From an uncultured Methanobrevibacter sp. (GTDB lineage: Archaea > Methanobacteriota > Methanobacteria > Methanobacteriales > Methanobacteriaceae): 7,312 nucleotides of DNA. Each line of letters starts with the position of its first letter. Positions within the stretch are counted from its first letter, which is position 1. Location of the stretch: contig NZ_ONER01000074.1 of the NCBI RefSeq assembly GCF_900316895.1, positions 1 through 7,312 of the forward strand. Direction: 5' to 3'. The notes beneath the pieces were generated by a model, which had not been told where the DNA came from, ran no database searches, and saw only the letters and a program-made list of their open reading frames with translations. A program made the translations under genes and the position numbers. Shown here piece by piece: positions 1 through 5,783 of this stretch.

Positions 1-1088
1 TCGAAAGGTTTTGCATACCATCCGTTTTGTTGTAAAACTGGAACATTTTCATCATCTGTACCTTCAACCTCTATTGTTTCAAAGGCACAATGTCCGTCAG
101 AGCTTTTTTCAACCAATTGTTCAACCTTTTCGGTGTCTGCGACAGGCACCCATGCTTCAAGTACGTAAGCATCCTTGGTTTGAACAAATGATGAAAGAAT
201 CTCGTTCTTATCTTTTTCATTTTCTAACTGTTCTTTGAGAGCTAATATGTCATCGTCCCATCTTTCAGCAACAGCTTTCAATTCAGTTTTGACTGAAGCA
301 CGTTCTGATTCAATGGTCAATAATCTTGCATCAGCATTTGAAATAATCTGTTGAGGAGTACCTTCAACATCACCTACTTCAATTTTCTCAAAGTCGTATT
401 TACGAAGTGTTGAATAAACTTCATCACTTAACTCTTTTAATGTCACTACGACGATAATTTCTCCTTCCTTATCATCCGCAGGAACAGTAAAAATCTCTAA
501 TTCGTCTGTCAATTTACTTAATTCATTTTTGATTTCTGAAGCAGATTCAGCATTAATCCTTCCAACAGTAGTAGAAGTGTACTTTGAATCTTTTAAGTCA
601 GCTAAATTCATGTCAAAATTAGATAAGCGATTAGCCAAACTTTTATTAGACTGTAGTTCACTTGTTTCAGCGTCGAGTGCGGATAGTTTTTCCTCTATAA
701 CGCTTGTTTTAGCTTCCACCTGGGATAGAGTGTCTTCAGCTTTTGCTATAAAAGCTTCAGTGTCTAACTTTTCAACTTCCTTTTGAACAGGTAAATCTGG
801 ACTAATAAAAGACATTAATGTATCTTTTAACCCATGGCCTTCTGATAAAGAGTTTCCTAATAATTCAGATATCCCGTTTGTTTTCATTAGAAGTGAAGAT
901 AATTTTCCAGTGTATGGAGAAGCTTTAGCAGGAGTTACTAATTCCGCTAATTCAGGATCTTGCTGAATGCTATCAGAAATATCACTGATTTGTATAAGTC
1001 CTGATTCGTGGAGAGCATCCACTGTAGGAGCTACATACTTTTCCAGTGTAACTATTCTAATTTTTCGCATTCTAGCTGTCTTGAACAT
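1..1088 (-). CDS. atpI: A-type (V-type) ATP synthase subunit I, N-terminal part, cut by the window edge
   Basis: Reading from ATG at 1088 the frame stays open to the left edge, giving 362 codons and no stop. The translation begins MFKTARMRKIRIVTLEKYV, the usual opening of archaeal/V-type subunit I, where the protein reports on the peripheral stalk attachment. The visible part is the cytoplasmic domain: alpha/beta segments flanking a long helical stretch (about residues 100-190 and 270-310, rich in E, K, L and S) that should form the coiled-coil arm. It ends with a WVP...WYAKPF stretch typical of the end of this domain. The membrane domain that contacts the c-ring (family total about 650 residues) lies outside the window. 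The start is 11 nt after the subunit H stop, with a GTGAG element just upstream, so translation is likely coupled. Family identity is firm; the symbol (atpI, also ahaI/ntpI) follows convention. Confidence 0.93.
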   Translation of the reverse strand, partial: MFKTARMRKIRIVTLEKYVAPTVDALHESGLIQISDISDSIQQDPELAELVTPAKASPYTGKLSSLLMKTNGISELLGNSLSEGHGLKDTLMSFISPDLPVQKEVEKLDTEAFIAKAEDTLSQVEAKTSVIEEKLSALDAETSELQSNKSLANRLSNFDMNLADLKDSKYTSTTVGRINAESASEIKNELSKLTDELEIFTVPADDKEGEIIVVVTLKELSDEVYSTLRKYDFEKIEVGDVEGTPQQIISNADARLLTIESERASVKTELKAVAERWDDDILALKEQLENEKDKNEILSSFVQTKDAYVLEAWVPVADTEKVEQLVEKSSDGHCAFETIEVEGTDDENVPVLQQNGWYAKPF

Positions 1089-1099
1089 ATAATCTCACA

Positions 1100-1414
1100 C
1101 TACAAAATATTTTTGACAATTACAGAAGCAGCTTCATCTACATTTGCCATAGCTTTGTCTTTAATGGATTTGACGTCCACTTTGGACTGCTCAGCAATAG
1201 ATTGCGCTTCTTTTTTAGCTTTATCTTCTGCATCAAAAACAGTATCTTTAGCGTCGTCTTCTGCTTGCAGTTTAGCTTGGGAAATAATTTCCTCAGCTTT
1301 AACTCTGGATTCAGCAATTAAATCGTTTGATTTAGCTTCTGAATCAACAATGAGTTGTTCAGCATCAGATTCTGCTTTTTTTATCATTGCGATTGCGTCT
1401 GATATCTCTGCCAT
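1100..1414 (-). CDS. ahaH: A-type ATP synthase subunit H (peripheral stalk)
   Basis: A 104-residue protein composed almost wholly of A, E, D, K, S and I with very few aromatic residues and no glycine or proline, as expected for one long coiled coil. It begins MAEISDAIAMIKKAESDAEQ and keeps a near-regular spacing of small/hydrophobic positions to the C-terminus. Subunit H pairs with subunit E to form the peripheral stalks that tie the A1 head to subunit I. Length and composition match the family (about 100-110 residues). The start at 1414 is set by a strong GGTGATT ribosome binding site at 1419-1425. It is the first gene of the operon, followed after 11 nt by subunit I, the order known in Methanobacteriales (H, I, K, E, C, F, A, B, D). 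Nothing suggests truncation. Confidence 0.93.
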   Translation of the reverse strand: MAEISDAIAMIKKAESDAEQLIVDSEAKSNDLIAESRVKAEEIISQAKLQAEDDAKDTVFDAEDKAKKEAQSIAEQSKVDVKSIKDKAMANVDEAASVIVKNIL

Positions 1415-1418
1415 AATT

Positions 1419-1425
1419 AATCACC
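1419..1425 (-). promoter_or_regulatory. Strong ribosome binding site of ahaH
   Basis: The minus strand reads GGTGATT, ending 4 nt before the ATG at 1414. It matches the archaeal anti-Shine-Dalgarno complement GGAGGTGAT and fixes the start of subunit H. Confidence 0.85.
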
Positions 1426-1450
1426 ATGGTGTACTTATTTTTGTTGAGCA

Positions 1451-1467
1451 ATATATATATCTTTTAC
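1451..1467 (-). promoter_or_regulatory. Probable TATA box and BRE of the ATP synthase operon
   Basis: On the minus strand an A-rich element (GTAAAAG, BRE-like) is followed by ATATATATAT at 1460-1451. A TATA centre near 1456 places transcription start near 1430, leaving a leader of about 16 nt that just contains the ribosome binding site. The spacing is right for an archaeal promoter, although A/T-rich DNA makes such matches easy. Confidence 0.6.
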
Positions 1468-1468
1468 T

Positions 1469-1501
1469 ATTCAATTTTGTTTAAAGTTCGTAAAATTGAA
1501 T
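1469..1501. repeat. Perfect 10-bp inverted repeat upstream of the ATP synthase TATA box
   Basis: ATTCAATTTT at 1469-1478 and its exact reverse complement AAAATTGAAT at 1492-1501 flank a 13-nt spacer. A further partial copy, TTTTGAAT, follows at 1501-1508. The repeat ends just upstream of the BRE/TATA element, the usual position of an activator site in archaea. The 13-nt loop and the lack of a T-run directly after it argue against a bacterial-style terminator. Confidence 0.5.
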
Positions 1502-1504
1502 TTT

Positions 1505-1570
1505 GAATAAAAAAAAGTATTTAAAATATAATATTTGCATGAAAATATTAGATAAAAAAAAGAATAAAAG
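1505..1570 (-). terminator. Oligo-T terminator region after the four-helix membrane protein gene
   Basis: Read on the minus strand after the stop at 1580, the RNA meets CTTTTATTC and then eight T (1561-1554). A second run of eight T follows at 1516-1509. Archaeal RNA polymerase stops at such U-tracts without needing a hairpin. The region separates this gene from the ATP synthase operon on the same strand. Confidence 0.6.
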
Positions 1571-1579
1571 ATAATTAAA

Positions 1580-1930
1580 TTATCTATAAAACCATTTCAA
1601 TATACTAGGCGGTAATTTTTGTAAATAAGCAAGGATTGCTATTGCAATGATGATTACACCCACAATAACGAATTCAATATTGTATGGGTGGGCAAGTAAT
1701 ATGTATCCGCTGACACCTATGACAATACCCTCAAAGAAGAATACGGCTTTGGTCCAGCTTGGATTAAATAATATGATAAAGTAAGCAATTGCAATCAAAA
1801 CCAGAATGATTGCGGTAGCCATAACATCATTTGTGATTGGCTGGTGTCTTAAAAATGGAGAAATACCCCAAACGATTAACATTAGTGCCAACATTACCCC
1901 TAATAATTTAAACATTTTAACATTTGCCAT
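1580..1930 (-). CDS. Small four-helix integral membrane protein, function unknown
   Basis: A 116-residue, strongly hydrophobic protein with four likely membrane helices at about residues 7-27, 36-55, 62-80 and 86-104, joined by short loops. The C-terminus is short and basic with aromatics (KWFYR). Loop 1 carries a small charged patch (RHQPITND). No catalytic motif, cysteine or transporter signature is visible, and I do not recognise the family. The ATG at 1930 is preceded by only a weak GTGTTATT element; an alternative ATG at codon 6 would leave the first helix intact. It stands alone between an oligo-T terminator and a divergent promoter, so it is probably a single-gene transcript. A Methanobacteriales-restricted membrane protein is the best description. 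Confidence 0.8.
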   Translation of the reverse strand: MANVKMFKLLGVMLALMLIVWGISPFLRHQPITNDVMATAIILVLIAIAYFIILFNPSWTKAVFFFEGIVIGVSGYILLAHPYNIEFVIVGVIIIAIAILAYLQKLPPSILKWFYR

Positions 1931-1959
1931 AATAACACTTATTTTTTAGTTTAACCTTC

Positions 1960-1975
1960 ATGATATTTATATCAT
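1960..1975. promoter_or_regulatory. 16-bp palindrome containing the TATA boxes of two divergent genes
   Basis: The sequence ATGATATTTATATCAT is two 7-bp arms (ATGATAT / ATATCAT) around a central TT. On the plus strand TTTATAT (1966-1972) is centred 26 nt before the ATG at 1995, so transcription should begin at or next to the start codon. On the minus strand ATATAAAT (1972-1965) places the start near 1942, giving a leader of about 12 nt before the ATG at 1930. One site thus seems to serve both genes and could also be an operator. Confidence 0.55.
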
Positions 1976-1994
1976 TTCATATTAATTACTACAT

Positions 1995-2324
1995 ATGGAA
2001 CGAGCGGTTTGGATAATCTTAAATGAAAACTTTTCGCTTACATTGGACGGCGAAATAAAAAATGACAAGGTTGCTGATAAAAAATTCTCACCCGGAAGCG
2101 ACATCTGGACAAATGAGCTTCCACGACTAGGGTTCAGTGATGAAAAGGTTCAAAATGATTATGATGAATTCCTAACAGACATTTTAACACTTTTCAGTGA
2201 ACCTAGTGTCAACGAAGTCTTTATCAATGCAAAAATAGGTGAAGAATCCGAATATATAAATTGTAAAAAGCCACTGGTAATAAGAAAAATAGAAGAGTAT
2301 AGCGTTGATGAAATTATAGAATAG
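1995..2324 (+). CDS. Acidic hypothetical protein, probably translated from a leaderless mRNA
   Basis: A 109-residue soluble protein with no signal peptide or membrane helix. It opens with an alternating hydrophobic stretch (ERAVWIILNENFSLTLDG) that looks like a beta hairpin, then has a charged middle with GSDIWTNELPRLGFS and a helix at about 47-68. The C-terminal part is a beta/alpha segment that is strongly acidic. It holds a single cysteine (C90). I do not recognise the family. It is the only rightward gene in the window. There is no Shine-Dalgarno before the ATG, whereas a TATA box lies at leaderless spacing. Its last 11 bases overlap, tail to tail, the end of the convergent membrane protein gene. 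The open frame, clean promoter and A/T-typical codons support a real gene; function is unknown. Confidence 0.7.
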   Translation: MERAVWIILNENFSLTLDGEIKNDKVADKKFSPGSDIWTNELPRLGFSDEKVQNDYDEFLTDILTLFSEPSVNEVFINAKIGEESEYINCKKPLVIRKIEEYSVDEIIE

Positions 2325-2652
2325 CAGTAGCTTTCATTAATATTTCATCCATATTGCTGAATTCCAATGGTTTTCCATCATCTCCAACAGTTTCTGTTGT
2401 AATCAATACATTCGGAGAAGCCCATAAAAAGGAATACGCAAAATACGCCACATTGATAAATATGACTATCCCAATAAAGAACAATGCTGTTACCAGACAA
2501 ATGGCATGAATCAAAAGGTTTCCATACCTTCTTTTTTTCATCAGGATATAATTGTCCTCTTTTTCGATTGTTTTGAATTTATGCTGGGATAATTCCTCAG
2601 AAATCTCTTCCATCTCTTTGGAATTATCTGCACTCAATATGTATAAAGCCAT
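2314..2652 (-). CDS. Small membrane protein, last gene of the tricarboxylate-type run, function unknown
   Basis: A 112-residue protein with a soluble N-terminal part (about 1-38; ALYILSADNSKEMEEISEEL, beta strand then acidic helix). A basic cluster KKRR (39-42) is followed by a long hydrophobic segment at about 46-77 (one long or two short membrane helices). The C-terminal tail includes VLITTETV and a DEIL helix. The KKRR next to the membrane predicts a cytoplasmic N-terminus. The start is 1 nt after the nitroreductase stop, a spacing typical of coupled translation, with a weak GGAT upstream. The 3' end overlaps the convergent gene by 11 bp. I recognise no functional motif. Position suggests it is made together with the nitroreductase and may hold it or another partner at the membrane, but nothing in the sequence proves this. 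Confidence 0.78.
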   Translation of the reverse strand: MALYILSADNSKEMEEISEELSQHKFKTIEKEDNYILMKKRRYGNLLIHAICLVTALFFIGIVIFINVAYFAYSFLWASPNVLITTETVGDDGKPLEFSNMDEILMKATAIL

Positions 2653-2653
2653 T

Positions 2654-3163
2654 TTAATCCATGTAAACTACAAATTCGTCCAGTTCTTTTCTTGGAGTGT
2701 CTCTTGGCTCAGCATCGCCATAACCTAACGGAGTAAAAAGCACAGCCTCCTCGGTTTCATCAAGGCCTAAAAATTGATGTGCCTTATTTTTCTTGAATGC
2801 GCCAATATAACAGGTTCCAAGTCCAACATCAGTAGCTGCAAGAATGATATGGTCCATCACTATTGTTGCATCAATATCTGCAATGTTTTTCTGATCCCAT
2901 GGTCTGGTCCATGCCTGGTTCTTTATGGCTACCACACATAATACGTATGGAGCTTCCACAAACCATTTGGCGCCATAGATTTCTGACAGTTCATCCTTAT
3001 ACTTCTTAGTGTCAATTACATAGACTTTAAATGGTTGGTTATTAACACCGGTTGGCGCTAATGTTGCTGCTTTTAAGACATATTCCAGCTTTTCCTTTTC
3101 CACTTCTTTGTCGAGGTATCCTCTTACGCTGTATCTTTCAGTTATTACGTCAATAAATTCCAT
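2654..3163 (-). CDS. Nitroreductase-family FMN-dependent oxidoreductase
   Basis: A 169-residue protein of nitroreductase type, which binds FMN and uses NAD(P)H or another donor to reduce nitro groups, quinones, enones or flavins. Visible signatures are the N-terminal FMN-phosphate motif R10-x-S12-x-R14, the APTGVNNQPF segment (36-45; residues that contact FMN), the GLGTCYIGAF segment (114-123), and the PLGYGDAEP stretch (145-153) before a C-terminal R-K-x-L-x-x-F motif. The length suits the short (about 165-175) branch found in anaerobes, which form dimers sharing the active site. No Fe-S ferredoxin domain is fused. The start at 3163 has GGGATGAT just upstream and lies 4 nt after the citrate synthase-like stop, so both are in one transcript. 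The substrate cannot be read from sequence. Reducing an unsaturated acid made by the upstream dehydratases is a possibility, not a finding. Confidence 0.9.
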   Translation of the reverse strand: MEFIDVITERYSVRGYLDKEVEKEKLEYVLKAATLAPTGVNNQPFKVYVIDTKKYKDELSEIYGAKWFVEAPYVLCVVAIKNQAWTRPWDQKNIADIDATIVMDHIILAATDVGLGTCYIGAFKKNKAHQFLGLDETEEAVLFTPLGYGDAEPRDTPRKELDEFVVYMD

Positions 3164-3167
3164 ATTA

Positions 3168-3962
3168 TCATCCCATATATTCTACATCATCAAGGTCGCA
3201 AAATCTTCTAAATTCATCCTCGTCCATCTGTTCTTCATAGGCGTGTGCAATTAGGCCAGGAAGCCTGCCAATCATGAAAATGCCTAAACCCAATTGAGGG
3301 TCAAAGCCCAAATCAGACAGAATTGCAGCATTTGCACCATCCACATTGAGCTTGATATGTTTCTTATCATAGGCAAGGTCCTGAAGGGCCAAAGCCAATT
3401 TAATGTGTGGACCAATATATCCTTTATTTACTGCAATTTCCATTAGTTTATCTGCCCTGGGGTCAACATCATGGTATCTGTGACCAAAACCAGGTATTTT
3501 CTTGCCCTTAACCAGATACTCATTGTAGATTTCAATGGCCAAACTTGCAATCTGCTTATTGTCAATGCTTGAATCATCAATCAAATGAATAGAATTGATT
3601 TTTGACTGATAAAGCTCCATTGCCTTTTCAATAGCTCCTGCATGCTTGTTTCCAAATGACAACAATGCGCCTGATATTGCAGAATTGATTGGTGAGCCTG
3701 AGGAAGTGATTAATCTTGCGGTCTGGGTACTTGGAGGAGTAACCCCATGATCGCAAAATGAAACCAGAACATGATTGAATATTTTGCTTTCTCTTATGGA
3801 AGGCAATCTTCCTTTTAAAAGTAAAAAAACCATGTCTGAATATCTTATTTTTTCAATCAAATCTTTTTGATTATATCCTCGAGTTACGATTTTATCCTTT
3901 TCAACTCGGGTGACAGCAGTTTTTAAAGACTTTGGATTGACTTTAAAATTATTTTCTTGCAT
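3168..3962 (-). CDS. Citrate synthase-superfamily protein, citryl-CoA lyase type
   Basis: A 264-residue member of the citrate synthase fold, far shorter than true citrate synthases (about 370-430) but the size of stand-alone citryl-CoA lyases and of the C-terminal lyase module of ATP-citrate lyase. Motifs in order: DHGVTPPSTQTAR (71-83), GNKHAGA with H107, IPGFGHR with H161, and LNVDGA with D208. H107, H161 and D208 match the His-His-Asp acid/base triad of the family, so activity is expected. The IPGFGHR and MIGRLPGLIAH (230-240) stretches resemble ATP-citrate lyase more than citrate synthase. It could cleave a citryl-CoA-like thioester or condense an acyl-CoA with oxaloacetate or another oxoacid. 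It starts 40 nt after the fumarase-like gene, the widest gap in the run, and is followed after 4 nt by the nitroreductase gene. The upstream AAAGG ribosome binding site is weak. Family is secure; reaction direction and substrate are not. Confidence 0.88.
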   Translation of the reverse strand: MQENNFKVNPKSLKTAVTRVEKDKIVTRGYNQKDLIEKIRYSDMVFLLLKGRLPSIRESKIFNHVLVSFCDHGVTPPSTQTARLITSSGSPINSAISGALLSFGNKHAGAIEKAMELYQSKINSIHLIDDSSIDNKQIASLAIEIYNEYLVKGKKIPGFGHRYHDVDPRADKLMEIAVNKGYIGPHIKLALALQDLAYDKKHIKLNVDGANAAILSDLGFDPQLGLGIFMIGRLPGLIAHAYEEQMDEDEFRRFCDLDDVEYMG

Positions 3963-3982
3963 TTTTAAAACCTTTTTTGTTG

Positions 3983-3999
3983 TTAATTAAATATTAAAA
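3983..3999 (-). promoter_or_regulatory. Possible internal promoter before the citryl-CoA lyase-like gene
   Basis: The 40-nt gap is nearly pure A/T and reads TTTTAATATTTAATTAA on the minus strand. A TATA centred near 3992 would start transcription near 3966, just before the ATG at 3962. The match is weak in DNA of this composition, but this is the only gap in the run large enough for a promoter. Confidence 0.25.
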
Positions 4000-4002
4000 C
4001 TA

Positions 4003-4875
4003 TTATAATTTAAGTGTTGCTACTCTTGGTTCTACAAAACAGGAGGGCCTGATTGAAACTATCCTGACACCACTTGCCCTCTGATAACCGATATTCAAAT
4101 AACATCCCAAAACTGTAGTCTTGCCTCCCAATCCCAACGGACCTATGCCAGTTTCATTCAGCCTATCGGCAATTTCTCTTTCATGATGATTTTGATTATC
4201 CAAATTTCCATAGGCAATAGATTTAAGCAAAAGGGATGTTGCCTCAAAGTGTGTTCTTCCAATTCCTATTGATGGAATCGAAGGAGTGCATCCCAGCATT
4301 TTCAGTGATGATTCAAGCCATTCACATGCGGTGTTTATCACATTTTCAAAGGAACGCTTATGATAAACCCTAAATGTTTTGGATCTTATTTCAGGACCTC
4401 CTCCCTCAAGCAAAAAGTGGATGTTCAATGTATCGGGGTCAATATCTCTTCTATATGTCGATTCATCATTTGAATTGTCAATCAATATTGATGCTGGAGA
4501 AAGTTTTCCAGGCTCATCAAATAAACCTTCACTTTGCTCGATTCTTTCCACTTCACTGCCTTTAACAGCCATTGGCCTTGCAGGAAGACTGTTTAATCCT
4601 AAAGAGATTCCCTCATGAATCTGATTTAAGAGTTCACCAGTAATTTGTCTATCAGAGCCCATTTCAATTATCACATGAGGAATTCCAGTGTCATCACATA
4701 ACGGAAAACGAGTTTTTTGGGCAACCTGATAGTTTTCTAAAATCTGTTTTAAAGCCCATCGTGCATTTTCATTGCTTTCCTCATCAATGGCTCTTCTTAA
4801 AGCATCATATTTATCATTTGAAAGGGTGGTTGAAGCTTCTATGATTGCCTTTGAAATATCATTTATAATGTCCAT
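4003..4875 (-). CDS. Class I fumarase / tartrate dehydratase alpha-subunit-like protein (4Fe-4S hydro-lyase)
   Basis: A 290-residue protein of the alpha family of iron-sulfur hydro-lyases (fumarase class I, L-tartrate dehydratase), which add or remove water on a dicarboxylate through a [4Fe-4S] cluster. Three expected cluster ligands are in place: C60 in PLCDDTG, C196 in LGCTPSIPSIGIGRT, and C279 in IRPSCFVEPR. The GIGPLGLGGKTT loop (243-254) is also present. The usual KGGGSEN-like loop reads EGGGPEIRS (157-165), a departure from true fumarases. ATG at 4875 is preferred: it follows the upstream stop by 4 nt and has GAGTGAT before it. A GTG at 4902 would add nine residues and overlap the upstream gene. 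No beta subunit, which normally supplies part of the active site, is encoded nearby. A variant hydro-lyase for a citrate-like acid is more likely than housekeeping fumarase, but this is inference. Confidence 0.85.
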   Translation of the reverse strand: MDIINDISKAIIEASTTLSNDKYDALRRAIDEESNENARWALKQILENYQVAQKTRFPLCDDTGIPHVIIEMGSDRQITGELLNQIHEGISLGLNSLPARPMAVKGSEVERIEQSEGLFDEPGKLSPASILIDNSNDESTYRRDIDPDTLNIHFLLEGGGPEIRSKTFRVYHKRSFENVINTACEWLESSLKMLGCTPSIPSIGIGRTHFEATSLLLKSIAYGNLDNQNHHEREIADRLNETGIGPLGLGGKTTVLGCYLNIGYQRASGVRIVSIRPSCFVEPRVATLKL

Positions 4876-4879
4876 AAAA

Positions 4880-5782
4880 TCACTCAGGAACTGCCCGGTC
4901 ACCGGATCTGTCAGGTGAAACTATCGCATCAGGACAGTATTCATCAATCATTCTCTTGACTAGCTTGACTTGTTTGATACGGGCGATAGCTTCCGAAGCG
5001 GTTGTATCCCAGTTATGGTTAGCTGCAACTGACCCTCCTGTCTTTAAATAGACTGGAGAGGCCACTTGAATAAATTTTGGAACTTCATAATGCCTTATGA
5101 ATCCTCCGGTGGATTTCGGATTTTCGGTGTGCAAATCCAATACCATATCTGTTGCATTTCTAATGGATGCAAGCATTGGAATTTGCAAATCACGAACCGG
5201 ATTGAGTGAGTCCAATCCCATCTCCTCCAATAATTTTGCCGATGCAGGATTGGAATGGCCCGCATGAGCTGATAACTTGAAATGAACATTGGATGGAATT
5301 TCTGAATCTTCGCGCATCTGATTTAAAACCCAAAGCAGACCTTCATCATAAAGCAAAATCCCTCTGACTCCTAGTCTGCATGCCCTTTTTACATCTTCAA
5401 TTGCATAAACCAGATTGTCATATCCCCTTAAGCGATATCCTATTCTGCTACCTTCCTCCGTGTGGACGGTGGCTGAAGTGTCATATGTTGCCCTTGGACC
5501 TACAGATAGAAACAGCTCGCATCCGTAATCTTTAGCCAACTTGACCATTTCCTTGATTTCTTCATCGGTCAACATCATTATTCCCTTTGTCTGTGTTACC
5601 CGATGAATGAAGATATTATTCCTGCCGGCTTCCTCAAGAAGTGCGTTCATTGTTTTTGGGGATTGGATTCCCGGAACCTCAAAACGATATTGTCCTCCGT
5701 CGCCGAAGCGTTTAGGTGAAACATAATCATCTGAAACCTCATCGATGCCCACTTTTTTAAGGAATTCTTTTGTATTTTCCAT
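4880..5782 (-). CDS. U32-like TIM-barrel protein, candidate lyase or other new enzyme
   Basis: A 300-residue soluble protein with alternating strands and helices in the manner of a (beta/alpha)8 barrel: FIHRVTQTKGIM (58-69), ELFLSVGPRATYD (89-101), GVRGILLYDEGL (138-149), VHFKLSAHAGHSNPASAKLL (166-185), DMVLDLHTE (212-220). The SNPASAKLLEEMGLDSLNPVRDL stretch resembles peptidase U32-family barrels, so database labels such as 'U32 peptidase' are likely. The cysteine cluster seen in UbiU/UbiV-like U32 proteins is absent: only C88, C135 and C283 occur. Conserved-looking polar residues near predicted strand ends are R98, D146, E147, K169, H173, H176, D216 and H218. ATG at 5782 is chosen because GGTAGAT precedes it and it lies 1 nt after the upstream stop; ATG at 5794 lacks a ribosome binding site. 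Context with dehydratase- and citryl-CoA lyase-like genes argues against a protease. Function is open. Confidence 0.72.
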   Translation of the reverse strand: MENTKEFLKKVGIDEVSDDYVSPKRFGDGGQYRFEVPGIQSPKTMNALLEEAGRNNIFIHRVTQTKGIMMLTDEEIKEMVKLAKDYGCELFLSVGPRATYDTSATVHTEEGSRIGYRLRGYDNLVYAIEDVKRACRLGVRGILLYDEGLLWVLNQMREDSEIPSNVHFKLSAHAGHSNPASAKLLEEMGLDSLNPVRDLQIPMLASIRNATDMVLDLHTENPKSTGGFIRHYEVPKFIQVASPVYLKTGGSVAANHNWDTTASEAIARIKQVKLVKRMIDEYCPDAIVSPDRSGDRAVPE

Positions 5783-5783
5783 A

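Noticed and set aside
11..786. Plus-strand open frames at 11-238 and 529-786
   Set aside because: Both are antisense to the well-supported subunit I gene, whose frame is continuous across them and matches its family.
1008..1484. Plus-strand open frame of 158 codons, Ser/Ala-rich
   Set aside because: It lies antisense to subunit H and the start of subunit I. Its Ser/Ala-rich composition is the mirror of the Glu/Lys/Ala coiled coil, and it has no ribosome binding site.
1469..1501. Inverted repeat as an intrinsic hairpin terminator
   Set aside because: The loop is 13 nt, the stem is almost all A/T, and no T-run follows in either direction. Archaeal termination at the nearby oligo-T runs explains the end of the upstream gene better.
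4374..4618. Two overlapping plus-strand open frames
   Set aside because: They are shadows of the fumarase alpha-like gene, which has conserved cluster motifs in this part.
4876..4902. GTG start at 4902 for the fumarase alpha-like gene
   Set aside because: It would overlap the upstream gene by 23 nt. The ATG at 4875 has GAGTGAT upstream and begins the part that resembles the family.
5095..5289. Minus-strand open frame of 64 codons in another frame
   Set aside because: It lies wholly inside the U32-like gene, has no motif and no separate ribosome binding site.
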